Source: Streptomyces sp. NBC_00376 (lineage in GTDB: Bacteria; Actinomycetota; Actinomycetes; Streptomycetales; Streptomycetaceae). Taken from it: a DNA stretch of 64,000 bases. The position numbers and the translations under genes were made by a program. This document shows positions 43,439-53,117 of this stretch, one piece after another. Below the pieces are notes generated by a model. It saw only the letters and a list, made by a program, of their open reading frames with translations. It was not told the origin of the DNA and made no database searches. The DNA lies in NCBI RefSeq assembly GCF_036077095.1, contig NZ_CP107960.1, positions 3,906,001 to 3,970,000 on the forward strand, written 5' to 3'. Position 1 is the first letter of the stretch. Each line of letters starts with the position of its first letter.

Positions 43439-43474
43439 GTCGGCCCCCTGGACCAGATGGTCCAGGGGGCCGAC
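43439..43474. terminator. groEL terminator (bidirectional)
   Basis: A perfect 16-bp stem (43439-43454 with 43459-43474) has an AGAT loop. On the groEL strand it is followed by GCTTTTTG, a classic U-tract. Confidence 0.92.
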
Positions 43475-43511
43475 ACCGTGAAGCTGTACAGGAACTACCG
43501 ATCCGTCAGGA

Positions 43512-45263
<1,752 letters not shown>

Positions 45264-45278
45264 TCACTCTCACCTGGA

Positions 45279-45305
45279 GAGTGCTAACGCCAATGATTAG
45301 CACTC
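45279..45305. promoter_or_regulatory. CIRCE element (HrcA operator)
   Basis: GAGTGCTAA (45279-45287), nine bases, TTAGCACTC (45297-45305): an exact match to the CIRCE consensus. Confidence 0.97.
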
Positions 45306-45322
45306 GACCCCCTCGAGTGCAA
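45294..45322 (-). promoter_or_regulatory. groEL promoter
   Basis: On the minus strand TTGCAC (45322-45317), 17 bp, TAATCA (45299-45294). The -10 overlaps one arm of CIRCE, so HrcA binding would block RNA polymerase. Confidence 0.75.
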
Positions 45323-45472
45323 GCGTCCCCCTCGGGATGTGGACAACCCCGGAGGGTCGCGGAGGGGTGTGGAGGGCTGTGGAAAACGTCCGGCGGCGCA
45401 GGCCGGGACGGCATGCGCCGCCTTGCATGCGCGGGCGCGCACCCGGCGCGCGCAGGGCGGCCGCGACGCACC
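45306..45472. other. Gene-free spacer between groEL and cold-shock gene
   Basis: No reading frame of note. It includes a 9-bp hairpin (GGCGGCGCA 45392-45400 with 45414-45422) that may back up the cold-shock gene terminator. Confidence 0.4.
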
Positions 45473-45503
45473 GAGGGCCCGTACCCCCTGGGTACGGGCC
45501 CTC
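45473..45503 (-). terminator. Terminator of the cold-shock gene
   Basis: GAGGGCCCGTACCC (45473-45486) pairs perfectly with 45490-45503 over a 3-nt loop, 50 bp past the cold-shock stop codon. Confidence 0.85.
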
Positions 45504-45552
45504 AGCGCGTGAGTGCAGTGCGTGAATGGTGTCGTTGGCCGACCGTTCGAAC

Positions 45553-45759
45553 TCAGCCGACGGCGAGCTTGACCATGTCTGCCTGCGGCCCCTTCTGGCC
45601 CTGCGAGATCTCGAATTCAACTCGCTGACCCTCTTCGAGGGTGCGGTACCCGTCCATCTGGATCGCGCTGTAGTGGACGAAAACATCCGCACCACCGTCG
45701 ACCGCGATGAAGCCGTACCCCTTCTCCGCGTTGAACCACTTGACGGTGCCCTGAGCCAT
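45553..45759 (-). CDS. Cold-shock protein (CspA family)
   Basis: 68 residues, one cold-shock domain with RNP1 KGYGFIAV and RNP2 VFVHYSAI. Start ATG 45759 follows GGGGAG. Such proteins melt RNA structure; Streptomyces has several. The 5' leader upstream contains a hairpin. Confidence 0.96.
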   Translation of the reverse strand: MAQGTVKWFNAEKGYGFIAVDGGADVFVHYSAIQMDGYRTLEEGQRVEFEISQGQKGPQADMVKLAVG

Positions 45760-46115
45760 GCCTAACTCCCCTATTACTGGCCCTTGCGCAGGACCGCACT
45801 TCGCGGACCCGGGTCAGAACTCACCCTCCGACAGGAGAGGGTGTGTGCGCCGGAACGCGTCGACCGCGGCTGAATGTATCTGCCCAACTGCCCTCTGCAA
45901 CAGGTCAATCGGACGAGAATTCTCGGCCGCACCGAACGCCCGAATATGGGGAATTCATAAGATTCCTGGGCAAGTCGGGCCAGGCAAAGGCGACTTATGC
46001 CGCAAGCACATCGCACACTTTGGCTGCATCTTGTCGCGGCCGGGCGCATTCTCATATGCGGGCGGCACGGGCAGCTGGGGGGACTTCCCACACTCTACCG
46101 CGCTCAACCATGCAG
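45760..46115. other. Long leader/promoter region of the cold-shock gene
   Basis: Unusually AT-rich for this genome and without a gene. CACCCTC (45822-45828) pairs with GAGGGTG (45837-45843) about 65 bp upstream of the start codon. Long structured leaders are usual for cold-shock messages. The exact promoter could not be assigned. Confidence 0.5.
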
Positions 46116-46152
46116 AATTGCCCCCTCCGCGATTGAAGCGGAGGGGGCAATT
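46116..46152. terminator. Terminator of the thrC operon
   Basis: AATTGCCCCCTCCGC (46116-46130) pairs perfectly with 46138-46152 around a 7-nt loop, beginning 29 bp after the stop codon of the sulfur-carrier gene. Confidence 0.9.
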
Positions 46153-46180
46153 CGATAACGCGGTGGGGTCGGACGGGGCG

Positions 46181-46459
46181 TCAGCAGCCGCCGGCCACGG
46201 CCGGGATGATCGAGATACCGGCGCCGTCCGGCGTGGCCGTCTCCAGACCGCCCTCAAAGCGCACGTCGTCGTCGTTGACGTACACGTTCACGAAGCGGCG
46301 CAGCTTGCCCTGGTCGTCCAGGACGCGGGCGGCGATGCCCGGGTGGTTCTGCTCCAGGGACTCGATGACCTGGGAGAGGGTCGAGCCCTCGGCCGGGACC
46401 TCGGCCTGGCCGCCCGTGTAGGTGCGGAGGATGGTGGGGATGCGGACCTTGACGCTCAT
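46181..46459 (-). CDS. MoaD/ThiS-family sulfur carrier (CysO-like) ending GGC
   Basis: 92 residues with the ubiquitin-like fold: RIPTILRTYTGGQAEV, HPGIAARVLDDQGKLRRFVNVYVNDDDVR and the tail IIPAVAGGC. CysO of Mycobacterium tuberculosis has a similar tail ending in GG and carries sulfide for cysteine synthesis. Here one extra Cys follows the diglycine and would have to be removed to expose the thiocarboxylate. It lies 30 bp after thrC and shares its riboswitch. ATG follows AGGAAGGG. Confidence 0.9.
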   Translation of the reverse strand: MSVKVRIPTILRTYTGGQAEVPAEGSTLSQVIESLEQNHPGIAARVLDDQGKLRRFVNVYVNDDDVRFEGGLETATPDGAGISIIPAVAGGC

Positions 46460-46489
46460 GGTGGGTGCCCTTCCTGGAGTCTCGGGTGG

Positions 46490-47815
46490 TCAGCTGGTGG
46501 CGAGGCCGGCGGCGCGGAACGCGTCCAGGCTGGGACGGATCGTCGCGGTCGCCTGAGAGGTTTCGGCCACCGCGTCGAGGGTCTTGAGGCCGTCACCCGT
46601 GTTGAGTACGACGGTGGTCAGCGACGGGTCGATCAGACCGGCCTCGATGAGCTTCTTCGTCACGCCGACCGTCACACCGCCCGCCGTCTCCGCGAAGATG
46701 CCTTCGGTGCGCGCCAGCAGCTTGATCGCGTCGACGACCTGCTCGTCGTTCACGTCCTCCACGGCGCCGCCGGTGCGGCGGGCGATGTCCAGGACGTACG
46801 GGCCGTCGGCCGGGTTGCCGATGGCGAGGGACTTGGCGATCGTGTTCGGCTTCTGCGGCCGGACGACGTCGTGGCCGCCCTTGTACGCGACCGAGACCGG
46901 CGAGCAGCCCTCGGCCTGGGCGCCGAAGAGCTTGTACGGCTTGTCCTCGACCAGGCCGAGCTTGATCAGCTCCTGGAGGCCCTTGTCGATCTTCGTGAAC
47001 TGCGAGCCGGACGCGATCGGGATGACCAGCTGGTCCGGGAGCTGCCAGCCCAGCTGTTCGCAGATCTCGTACGCCAGGGTCTTGGAGCCCTCGCCGTAGT
47101 ACGGACGCAGGTTGACGTTGACGAAGCCCCAGCCCTCGCCGAGCGGGTCGCCGATGAGCTCGGAGCAGAAGCGGTTGACGTCGTCGTAGTTGCCCTCGAT
47201 GCCGACGAGTTCTCCGCCGTACACCGCGGCCATGACGACCTTGCCCTGCTCCAGGTCGTGCGGGATGAACACGCAGGAGCGGAAGCCGGCGCGGGCGGCG
47301 GCGGCGCCGACGGCACCGGCGAGGTTGCCGGTGGAGGAGCAGGAGAGGGTGGTGAAGCCGAAGGCGCGGGCGGCCTCGATGGCCTGGGCGACGACGCGGT
47401 CCTTGAAGGAGTGCGTGGGGTTGCCGGAGTCGTCCTTGACGAAGAGCTTGCCCTGCTCGACGCCGAACTCACGGGCGAGGTTGTCGGCCTGGACGAGCTT
47501 GGTCCAGCCGGGGTTCAGGTTCGGCTTCTCGGCGACATCGGCGGGGACCGGCAGCAGCGGCGCGTAGCGCCAGATGTTGGCCGGGCCGGCCTCGATGCGC
47601 TTCTTCAGCTCCTCGGGAGAGCCGCTCGGCAGGTCGTACGCGACTTCGAGCGGCCCGAAACAGGACGCGCAGGCGAAAATGGGGCCGAGTTCGAAACGCT
47701 CGCCGCACTCGCGGCAGGAAAGGCCCGAGGCGGGGCCGAGGTCGACGGCTCCGGTGCTGACGGCTTCGGCGTCGACGGAAGAATCGGTGCTTACTGCAAC
47801 GGTCTGCGCAGCCAT
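46490..47815 (-). CDS. thrC: Threonine synthase
   Basis: 441 residues, PLP-dependent. An N-terminal rubredoxin-like zinc ribbon (CRECGERFELGPIFACASC) precedes the catalytic core. THSFKDRV holds the Schiff-base Lys, SCSSTGNLAGAVG the phosphate site. It converts O-phosphohomoserine to threonine. ATG 47815 has AAAGGG about ten bases upstream. The leader carries a SAM-I riboswitch, which places this branch enzyme under methionine/SAM control. Confidence 0.97.
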   Translation of the reverse strand: MAAQTVAVSTDSSVDAEAVSTGAVDLGPASGLSCRECGERFELGPIFACASCFGPLEVAYDLPSGSPEELKKRIEAGPANIWRYAPLLPVPADVAEKPNLNPGWTKLVQADNLAREFGVEQGKLFVKDDSGNPTHSFKDRVVAQAIEAARAFGFTTLSCSSTGNLAGAVGAAAARAGFRSCVFIPHDLEQGKVVMAAVYGGELVGIEGNYDDVNRFCSELIGDPLGEGWGFVNVNLRPYYGEGSKTLAYEICEQLGWQLPDQLVIPIASGSQFTKIDKGLQELIKLGLVEDKPYKLFGAQAEGCSPVSVAYKGGHDVVRPQKPNTIAKSLAIGNPADGPYVLDIARRTGGAVEDVNDEQVVDAIKLLARTEGIFAETAGGVTVGVTKKLIEAGLIDPSLTTVVLNTGDGLKTLDAVAETSQATATIRPSLDAFRAAGLATS

Positions 47816-47834
47816 GGTGGCGAGGCCCTTTCTC

Positions 47835-47957
47835 CTCATCTTCCTCGCGGCGCGTTTCGCCACGAGACGGAATTGGCACCTTCCTCACCGGACCTCACGG
47901 TCGGTGGGGGGGTTGCCGGGACTTCAACGGGCCGTTCCCTCAGTCCCTCTGGATGAG
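47835..47957 (-). ncRNA. SAM-I (S-box) riboswitch upstream of thrC
   Basis: Read on the minus strand the leader contains CTCATCCAGAGGGACTGAGG, then ACGGCCCGTTGAAG, CCCGGCAACC, GGTGCCAATTCCGTC and finally GAGGAAGATGAG, all core S-box blocks in order. P1 pairs CTCATC (47957-47952) with GATGAG (47840-47835). P4 is CTCGTGGCG/CGCCGCGAG. The 3' strand of P1 touches the GAGGAG/AAAGGG region before the start codon, suggesting control at translation initiation. Confidence 0.93.
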
Positions 47958-48112
47958 CGCTGTGGCACCGGATCTTCGATCCGGGCATTTATCGGCGGAC
48001 GGACCCCGGCATGCGATGGTCGTCCGCGTTGTTCAAGACTGTAACCGAAGCATCGGACTCTTGAGATAGTCGTCCGAACCGCGAGATGGATCACATACAG
48101 GGAGTATCGACC

Positions 48113-49069
48113 GTGCTGGAAGAGGTCGAATGCTGGCTGGCCAGGCGTTCCTGGTCGGCCGCCGACCGCCCGCTGGACAGCCTGCTGGCCGCCAGGGCCA
48201 GGGCCGGGGAATTGAGCCGCGGGAGCGTCAGTGTCGTACTGCCGGCGCTGAACGAGGAGGCGACGGTCGGCGAGATCGTCGCGACGATCCGGCGCGAGCT
48301 GATGGAGAAGGTCCGGCTGGTCGACGAGCTCGTGGTGATCGATTCCGGTTCCACCGACGCCACCGCGGAGGTGGCCCGGGAGGCCGGTGCCCGGGTGGTG
48401 CACCGCGACGCGATACTCCCCCGGATACCGGCCGTGCCCGGCAAGGGCGAGGTGCTGTGGCGGTCGCTCCTGGTGACCGGTGGCGACATCGTCTGCTTCA
48501 TCGACGCCGATCTGAAGGACTTCTCGGCGGACTTCGTCTCCGGCATCGTCGGCCCGCTGCTGACCGACCCGGACGTGCAGTTCGTGAAGGCGATGTACGA
48601 CCGCCCGTTCGGTGACACGACGGGGCAGGGCGGCCGGGTGACCGAACTCGTGGCCCGCCCGCTGCTCAATCTGCACTGGCCGCAACTGGCCGGTTTCGTG
48701 CAGCCGCTGGGCGGTGAATACGCCGTACGCCGCTCGCTGCTCGAACGGCTGCCCTTCCCCGTCGGCTACGGCGTGGAACTGGGCCTGCTGGTCGACGCGC
48801 TGCACACGGTGGGGCTGGACGCGCTGGCCCAGGTCGACGTGGGGGTGCGCAAGCACCGGCACCAGGACGGGCAGGCGCTCGGCCGGATGGCGGCGGCGAT
48901 CTACCGGACCGCGCAGCTGCGGCTCTCCCGCGGCCATCTGACCCGCCCGGCGATCACCCAGTTCGAACGCGGCGAGAACGGCTTCGTGCCGCGCACCCAT
49001 GCCGTGGACACCGAGGAACGGCCGCCGATGTGCGAGATCGAGGAGTACGTTTCGCGCCGCGCGGCCTGA
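48113..49069 (+). CDS. gpgS: Glucosyl-3-phosphoglycerate synthase
   Basis: 318 residues, GT81/GT2-type fold. VVLPALNEEATVGEIV begins the nucleotide-sugar domain, FIDADLKDF carries the metal-binding DxD, and GKGEVLWRSL and GYGVELGLL follow. GpgS makes glucosyl-3-phosphoglycerate, precursor of the compatible solute glucosylglycerate. GTG 48113 is chosen because GGGAG lies eight bases upstream; ATG 48086 would add nine residues. It diverges from thrC and precedes the GT20 gene. Confidence 0.92.
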   Translation: MLEEVECWLARRSWSAADRPLDSLLAARARAGELSRGSVSVVLPALNEEATVGEIVATIRRELMEKVRLVDELVVIDSGSTDATAEVAREAGARVVHRDAILPRIPAVPGKGEVLWRSLLVTGGDIVCFIDADLKDFSADFVSGIVGPLLTDPDVQFVKAMYDRPFGDTTGQGGRVTELVARPLLNLHWPQLAGFVQPLGGEYAVRRSLLERLPFPVGYGVELGLLVDALHTVGLDALAQVDVGVRKHRHQDGQALGRMAAAIYRTAQLRLSRGHLTRPAITQFERGENGFVPRTHAVDTEERPPMCEIEEYVSRRAA

Positions 49070-49070
49070 C

Positions 49071-49126
49071 GTGGTCCGGCCACGCCGCCTGATGTGGTCC
49101 GGCCACATGGCGTGATGTGGTCTGAC
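49071..49126. repeat. Three iterons, 23-bp period
   Basis: GTGGTCCGGCCAC at 49071 and 49094 and GTGGTCTGAC at 49117 are spaced exactly 23 bp. Each is preceded by TGA(C/T). They fill the space between gpgS and the GT20 gene, ending 43 bp before its start codon. Confidence 0.75.
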
Positions 49127-49169
49127 TTCGCACGTTTGGGCGGTTCGTGATCGGGCTAGATTCCGCAAC

Positions 49170-50561
49170 ATGGTCTCCGCGCACGATGCCCAGCCCGATG
49201 CCCAGGTCCTCGTCGCGTCCAACCGCGGCCCGGTCTCGTACACCCTGGGCACGGACGGATCGCTCGACGCGAAACGGGGCGGCGGCGGTCTCGTCTCCGG
49301 GCTGAGCGCCGTGGACGACAAGCTGTGGGTGTGCGCCGCGCTCGGTGACGGGGACCGGGAGGCGGTCCGGCGCGGGGTCGCCGAGCAGGGCGTACGGATG
49401 CTCGACATCGACGCTCGGGTGCACGCCGACGCGTACAACGGGATCGCGAACTCGGTGCTCTGGTTCGTCCACCACATGCTGTACCAGACGCCGCTGGAGC
49501 CGGTCTTCGACGCGGAGTTCCGGCGGCAGTGGGCGTCGTTCGAGACCTACAACCGGGCCTTCGCCGAGGCGCTCGCAGAGGAGGCGGGGCCGGGTGCGGC
49601 GGTGTTGGTGCAGGACTACCACCTGGCGCTGGTGCCGGGCATGCTCCGCGAACTCCGCCCCGACCTGCGGATCGGCCACTTCTCGCACACCCCGTGGGCG
49701 CCCGTCGACTACTTCCGGCTGCTCCCCGACGACATCGCCGAGCAGTTGCTGCACGGCATCCTGGGCGCGGACCGGGCGGCGTTCCTGACCCGGCGCTGGG
49801 CGGACGCGTTCATCGGCTGCTGCACCCAGATCCTGGGCGGCACCGGGCGGACCAGGATCGGGGTGCACGGGCTCGGCGCGGACGCGGACTTCCTGCGCCG
49901 CCGGGCCCACGAGGCGGATGTGGACGAGCGGATGGCGGCACTGCGCGAGCAGACCGGCCCCGGCCGGAGGACGATCGTACGGGTGGACCGAACGGAACTG
50001 TCCAAGAACATCGTGCGCGGCCTGCTCGCGTACCGCGCGCTCCTGGACGAACGGCCCGAGTGGCGCGAACGCGTCGTCCACGTCGCCTTCGCCTACCCCT
50101 CGCGGCAGGACCTGGCGGTGTACCGGGACTACACGGCCGAGGTGCGGCGGGTCGCCGACGAGATCAACGCCGTGTACGGCACGGAGGGCTGGACTCCGGT
50201 GGTCCTGCACGTCAAGGACGACTTCGCCCGCTCGCTCGCCGCGTACCGGCTGGCCGACGTGGCGCTCGTCAACCCGATCCGTGACGGCATGAACCTGGTC
50301 GCCAAGGAGATCCCGGTCGTCTCCGACCACGGCTGCGCGCTGGTGCTGTCGCGGGAGGCGGGGGCGTACGAGGAGCTGGGCAGCGACGCGGTGGTGGTGA
50401 ATCCGTACGACGTCTCCGCCACGGCGGCGGCGCTGCACGAGGCGCTGACGATGGCGGAGGACGAACGGGCCGCGCGTACGGAACGTCTGGCCGCGGCGGC
50501 GGTCGCGCTGCCGCCGCAGCAGTGGTTCCTGGACCAGCTGGACGCGTTGCGGCGGGGCTGA
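49170..50561 (+). CDS. GT20 family: trehalose-6-P synthase or VldE-like enzyme
   Basis: 463 residues, GT-B fold. SNRGPVSY, VQDYHLALVPGMLRELRP, FSHTPWAP and LVNPIRDGMNLVAKE are conserved with OtsA. Where OtsA has RLDYSKG this protein reads RVDRTELSKNIVRGL, the wording I recall from the validamycin pseudo-glycosyltransferase VldE and its actinobacterial relatives. It may make trehalose-6-phosphate or couple another acceptor. The neighbouring otsB gene supports a sugar-phosphate product. The ATG at 49170 lacks a Shine-Dalgarno; TAGATT lies just upstream. Confidence 0.85.
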   Translation: MVSAHDAQPDAQVLVASNRGPVSYTLGTDGSLDAKRGGGGLVSGLSAVDDKLWVCAALGDGDREAVRRGVAEQGVRMLDIDARVHADAYNGIANSVLWFVHHMLYQTPLEPVFDAEFRRQWASFETYNRAFAEALAEEAGPGAAVLVQDYHLALVPGMLRELRPDLRIGHFSHTPWAPVDYFRLLPDDIAEQLLHGILGADRAAFLTRRWADAFIGCCTQILGGTGRTRIGVHGLGADADFLRRRAHEADVDERMAALREQTGPGRRTIVRVDRTELSKNIVRGLLAYRALLDERPEWRERVVHVAFAYPSRQDLAVYRDYTAEVRRVADEINAVYGTEGWTPVVLHVKDDFARSLAAYRLADVALVNPIRDGMNLVAKEIPVVSDHGCALVLSREAGAYEELGSDAVVVNPYDVSATAAALHEALTMAEDERAARTERLAAAAVALPPQQWFLDQLDALRRG

Positions 50562-50594
50562 CAGTGGCCGGGGCGGCCGGATCCGTCGGGGCTG

Positions 50595-51521
50595 TCAGAG
50601 CTGCTGGGCCAGTGTCGCCAGGAAGGCGACCACGTCACCCGGTCCGGCCAGCAGCAGATCGGCCCGCTCGGCCAGTTCGGGCACCTCCGCGCTGCCGCTG
50701 CACACCAGCAGGCCGGGGATGCCGTCGGGGCCCTCGGTGCGGAGCTTCTCCACCGCCGAGTACGCGGCGAGGTCGCCGAGGTCGTCGCCCGCGTACAGCA
50801 CCGACTCGGCGTCCGTCTCCCGTACGTACTGGGCGAGCGCCACGCCCTTGTCCATGCCCGGCGGGCGCAGCTCCAGGACCAGCCGGCCCGGCTCGACGAT
50901 CAGTCCGTGCCGGGCGGCGAGTTCGCCGAGCGGACCGCCCAGCGCCTCGAACGCGGCCTGCGGGTCGGCGGCCCGGCGGGTGTGTACGGCGATCGCCCGG
51001 CCCTTCTCCTCTATCCAGGTGCCGTGCCAGGAGCCGGACCGGTCGAGCACGCCGGGCAGTTCGGCGCGGACCGAGGCGATGCCGGGGTGCGGGGCGGGGG
51101 CGTGGACGGTGCCGGACACGGCGTCCCAGCGTTCGGCGCCGTAGTGGCCGAGGACGACGAGGTGGTCGAGGCCCGGGACCCCGGCGAAGCCGCCGTGGCG
51201 GACCGCGACGCCGGCCGGGCGGCCGGTGATCACGGCGACGGAGGCCACTTTCGGGGCGAGCGCGGCGAGGGCCTCGACGGCGCCGGGGTGGGCGCGGGCC
51301 TGTTCCGGGTCCGGGACGATGTCGGCGAGGGTGCCGTCGAAATCGAGCGCGATGACGGCGCGGTCGGGGCGCGCGAGGATCGCGGCGAGGGCTTCGCGGC
51401 CGGGTGGGGTGGCGGGGGTCGGGAGCTCGGACGGGGTTTCGCTCGACGCGGGTGCGGGTGCCTGCGCGGATGCGTGTGTGGGTGCGGGTTCGGGTGCGGG
51501 TGCTTCCGGGTTGCTGCCCAT
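50595..51521 (-). CDS. otsB: Trehalose-6-phosphate phosphatase
   Basis: 308 residues, HAD superfamily. The nucleophile motif ALDFDGTLAD places Asp60 and Asp62; VAVITGRP is motif II, KGVAL supplies Lys, and YAGDDLGDLAAY is motif IV. The first 40 residues are a Pro/Ala-rich low-complexity extension (APAPEPAPTHASAQ). TATAGG before the ATG suggests a short or absent leader. Converges on the GT20 gene. Confidence 0.92.
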   Translation of the reverse strand: MGSNPEAPAPEPAPTHASAQAPAPASSETPSELPTPATPPGREALAAILARPDRAVIALDFDGTLADIVPDPEQARAHPGAVEALAALAPKVASVAVITGRPAGVAVRHGGFAGVPGLDHLVVLGHYGAERWDAVSGTVHAPAPHPGIASVRAELPGVLDRSGSWHGTWIEEKGRAIAVHTRRAADPQAAFEALGGPLGELAARHGLIVEPGRLVLELRPPGMDKGVALAQYVRETDAESVLYAGDDLGDLAAYSAVEKLRTEGPDGIPGLLVCSGSAEVPELAERADLLLAGPGDVVAFLATLAQQL

Positions 51522-51704
51522 GGGGCGAGCCTATAGCGGCGGGCCCGGAGCCGGCTCTCCTGCGGCGTGACGGGTGAGGCGCAGCCGACCGCCACGCGAG
51601 CATGAGGCATCGAACGGATGAACGACACCGGCCTGGCGTGTGGTGCCCGTGGGGTGCGGACAGCGATCAGGGCGACCAGTCCCCCACGACCGGGAGCGGC
51701 CCTG

Positions 51705-52190
51705 ATGCGCAGGTCTCTTGTCCTTTCCACGGTACTGGCGGCTCTCCTCGCGGGTGCCTCCCTCTCCCCCGCCCCGGCTCAGGCCCGGCCGGCCGGGCCG
51801 AAAGCCCGGCACGCGGCGGACGCCGGTCTCTTCTACACCAACGGCGACCACGTCCACGTCTCCAGTACGCCCCCGGCGACGGCGTCCGGACACGGCTGGT
51901 GGGTGCGGGTGAAGGGTGGGAAGCCCGGCGAGAAGGCCAAGGTCACCATCTGGCTCCAGGCGAAGGACCGGCACGGCAAGTGGAAGTCCGTGGCCAGCGG
52001 GTCGAAGAAGGTGAAGCCGACCAAGGGCAAGGCGAGCAGCACCCATCGGGCCAACGCCCGTAAGACGTGCGAGGGCCGGAAGAAGACGCAGTGGCGGAGC
52101 CTGATCGACGTGGACGTCATCGGCGAGGCCGACTCCCCGGAGAAGGCCGTCACTGCCACGATGACCTTCAACTGCGGCGCGGGTGTGTAG
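51705..52190 (+). CDS. Small secreted basic protein, unknown
   Basis: 161 residues. Signal peptide RRSLVLSTVLAALLAGASLSPAPAQA, then a Lys-rich domain (WVRVKGGKPGEKAKVTIWLQ, KKVKPTKGKASSTH) with two Cys (KTCEGRKK, TFNCGAG). ATG 51705 follows GGGAG. Only nine bases separate it from the next gene. No family recognised. Confidence 0.8.
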   Translation: MRRSLVLSTVLAALLAGASLSPAPAQARPAGPKARHAADAGLFYTNGDHVHVSSTPPATASGHGWWVRVKGGKPGEKAKVTIWLQAKDRHGKWKSVASGSKKVKPTKGKASSTHRANARKTCEGRKKTQWRSLIDVDVIGEADSPEKAVTATMTFNCGAGV

Positions 52191-52199
52191 GGAGAGGCA

Positions 52200-53075
52200 A
52201 TGGGTGATGCGGTGCGGGACGCGACCCTGCTCATGGGCGTGCACGGAGTCCTCACCCGGCATCCCTGGCTCACACCGCCCGAGGGCGCTTCGGCGTCCGG
52301 CCCGCCCGAGGACACCTCGGATTCCGATTCCGACGTGGCCGAGGACGCCTCGGATTTCGATTCCGACGTGGCCGAGGACGCCTCGGAAGCCGAAGACGTC
52401 GACGTCTTCGGCCTGGCGGTGAACCGGGCCGAGGCCTACGGGTGGAGCAGCACCCTGCTGGGCGCCGGCATGGAGCTCGGCGGAAGCCGGTGGGGGCACA
52501 ACGACGCGGGGGAGGACTGGACGCAGGACGGGCGCGTCCGGGAGATCGGCTGGCTCCAGGTGGACGTGTCCTCCTGCCTGAACCGGCAGCGACTGCCCGT
52601 GCTGCCGGTGGCGACGGTCCTCGGCGATGTGCTGCGGCAAGTGGGCGATGTCCGGGTCACCGGAGTGCACACCGTGGCACCGGTGCATCTGGCGCCGGAT
52701 CCCGCCGCGGCTCTGCTGTACGCCGCGCATTGGTACGAGCTGGCCGATCCGGGCGCGGCCAGGGACATCACCGTGACCGTTTCGGGCCGCGATGCGGGGC
52801 TTCCGGGCCGGGGCGGGCGCGTCCGCGACGAGGCGCTGGCGTGCACCTACGGCCGGATGACCGTCGAGCCGGAGAGCACCGCCGTGAACCTCCCGGGTCT
52901 GTCCCGGTCGCCGACCGGGAAGGTGCAGACCGAAGGGATGCGCCGGGCCCTGGCCTTCCGCTGCCGGGTGCCGGTGTGGTCCCTGGACGCGGCGGCCTGG
53001 ACCACGGAGGTCTTCGTCGAGGCGCTCCGTGCCACCGGCACCGCGGAGCCCGTCCTGATCACCGTCTCCTACTGA
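52200..53075 (+). CDS. Unknown protein with acidic repeat insert
   Basis: 291 residues; ATG follows GGGAGAGG. Between an N-terminal segment (VRDATLLMGVHGVLTRHPWL) and the main domain (NRAEAYGWSSTLLGAGMELG onward) lies an acidic 11-residue repeat, ED(T/A)SD(S/F)DSDVA, encoded by a 33-bp tandem repeat. No signal peptide. The rest is mixed alpha/beta with no motif I recognise. Probably an operon with the secreted protein upstream. Confidence 0.8.
   Translation: MGDAVRDATLLMGVHGVLTRHPWLTPPEGASASGPPEDTSDSDSDVAEDASDFDSDVAEDASEAEDVDVFGLAVNRAEAYGWSSTLLGAGMELGGSRWGHNDAGEDWTQDGRVREIGWLQVDVSSCLNRQRLPVLPVATVLGDVLRQVGDVRVTGVHTVAPVHLAPDPAAALLYAAHWYELADPGAARDITVTVSGRDAGLPGRGGRVRDEALACTYGRMTVEPESTAVNLPGLSRSPTGKVQTEGMRRALAFRCRVPVWSLDAAAWTTEVFVEALRATGTAEPVLITVSY
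52309..52374. repeat. 33-bp in-frame tandem repeat
   Basis: Units 52309-52341 and 52342-52374 differ at two positions; a truncated third unit follows. The repeat keeps frame and encodes acidic residues. Confidence 0.9.
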
Positions 53076-53117
53076 GCGGACGCCGGTCCCAGCGCCGTCC
53101 CGCCCCGTACTTCTGCC

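Noticed and set aside
49170..50561. Simple annotation as housekeeping OtsA
   Set aside because: The altered donor-site motif is systematic rather than a single change, so a plain trehalose-6-phosphate synthase call would overstate certainty.
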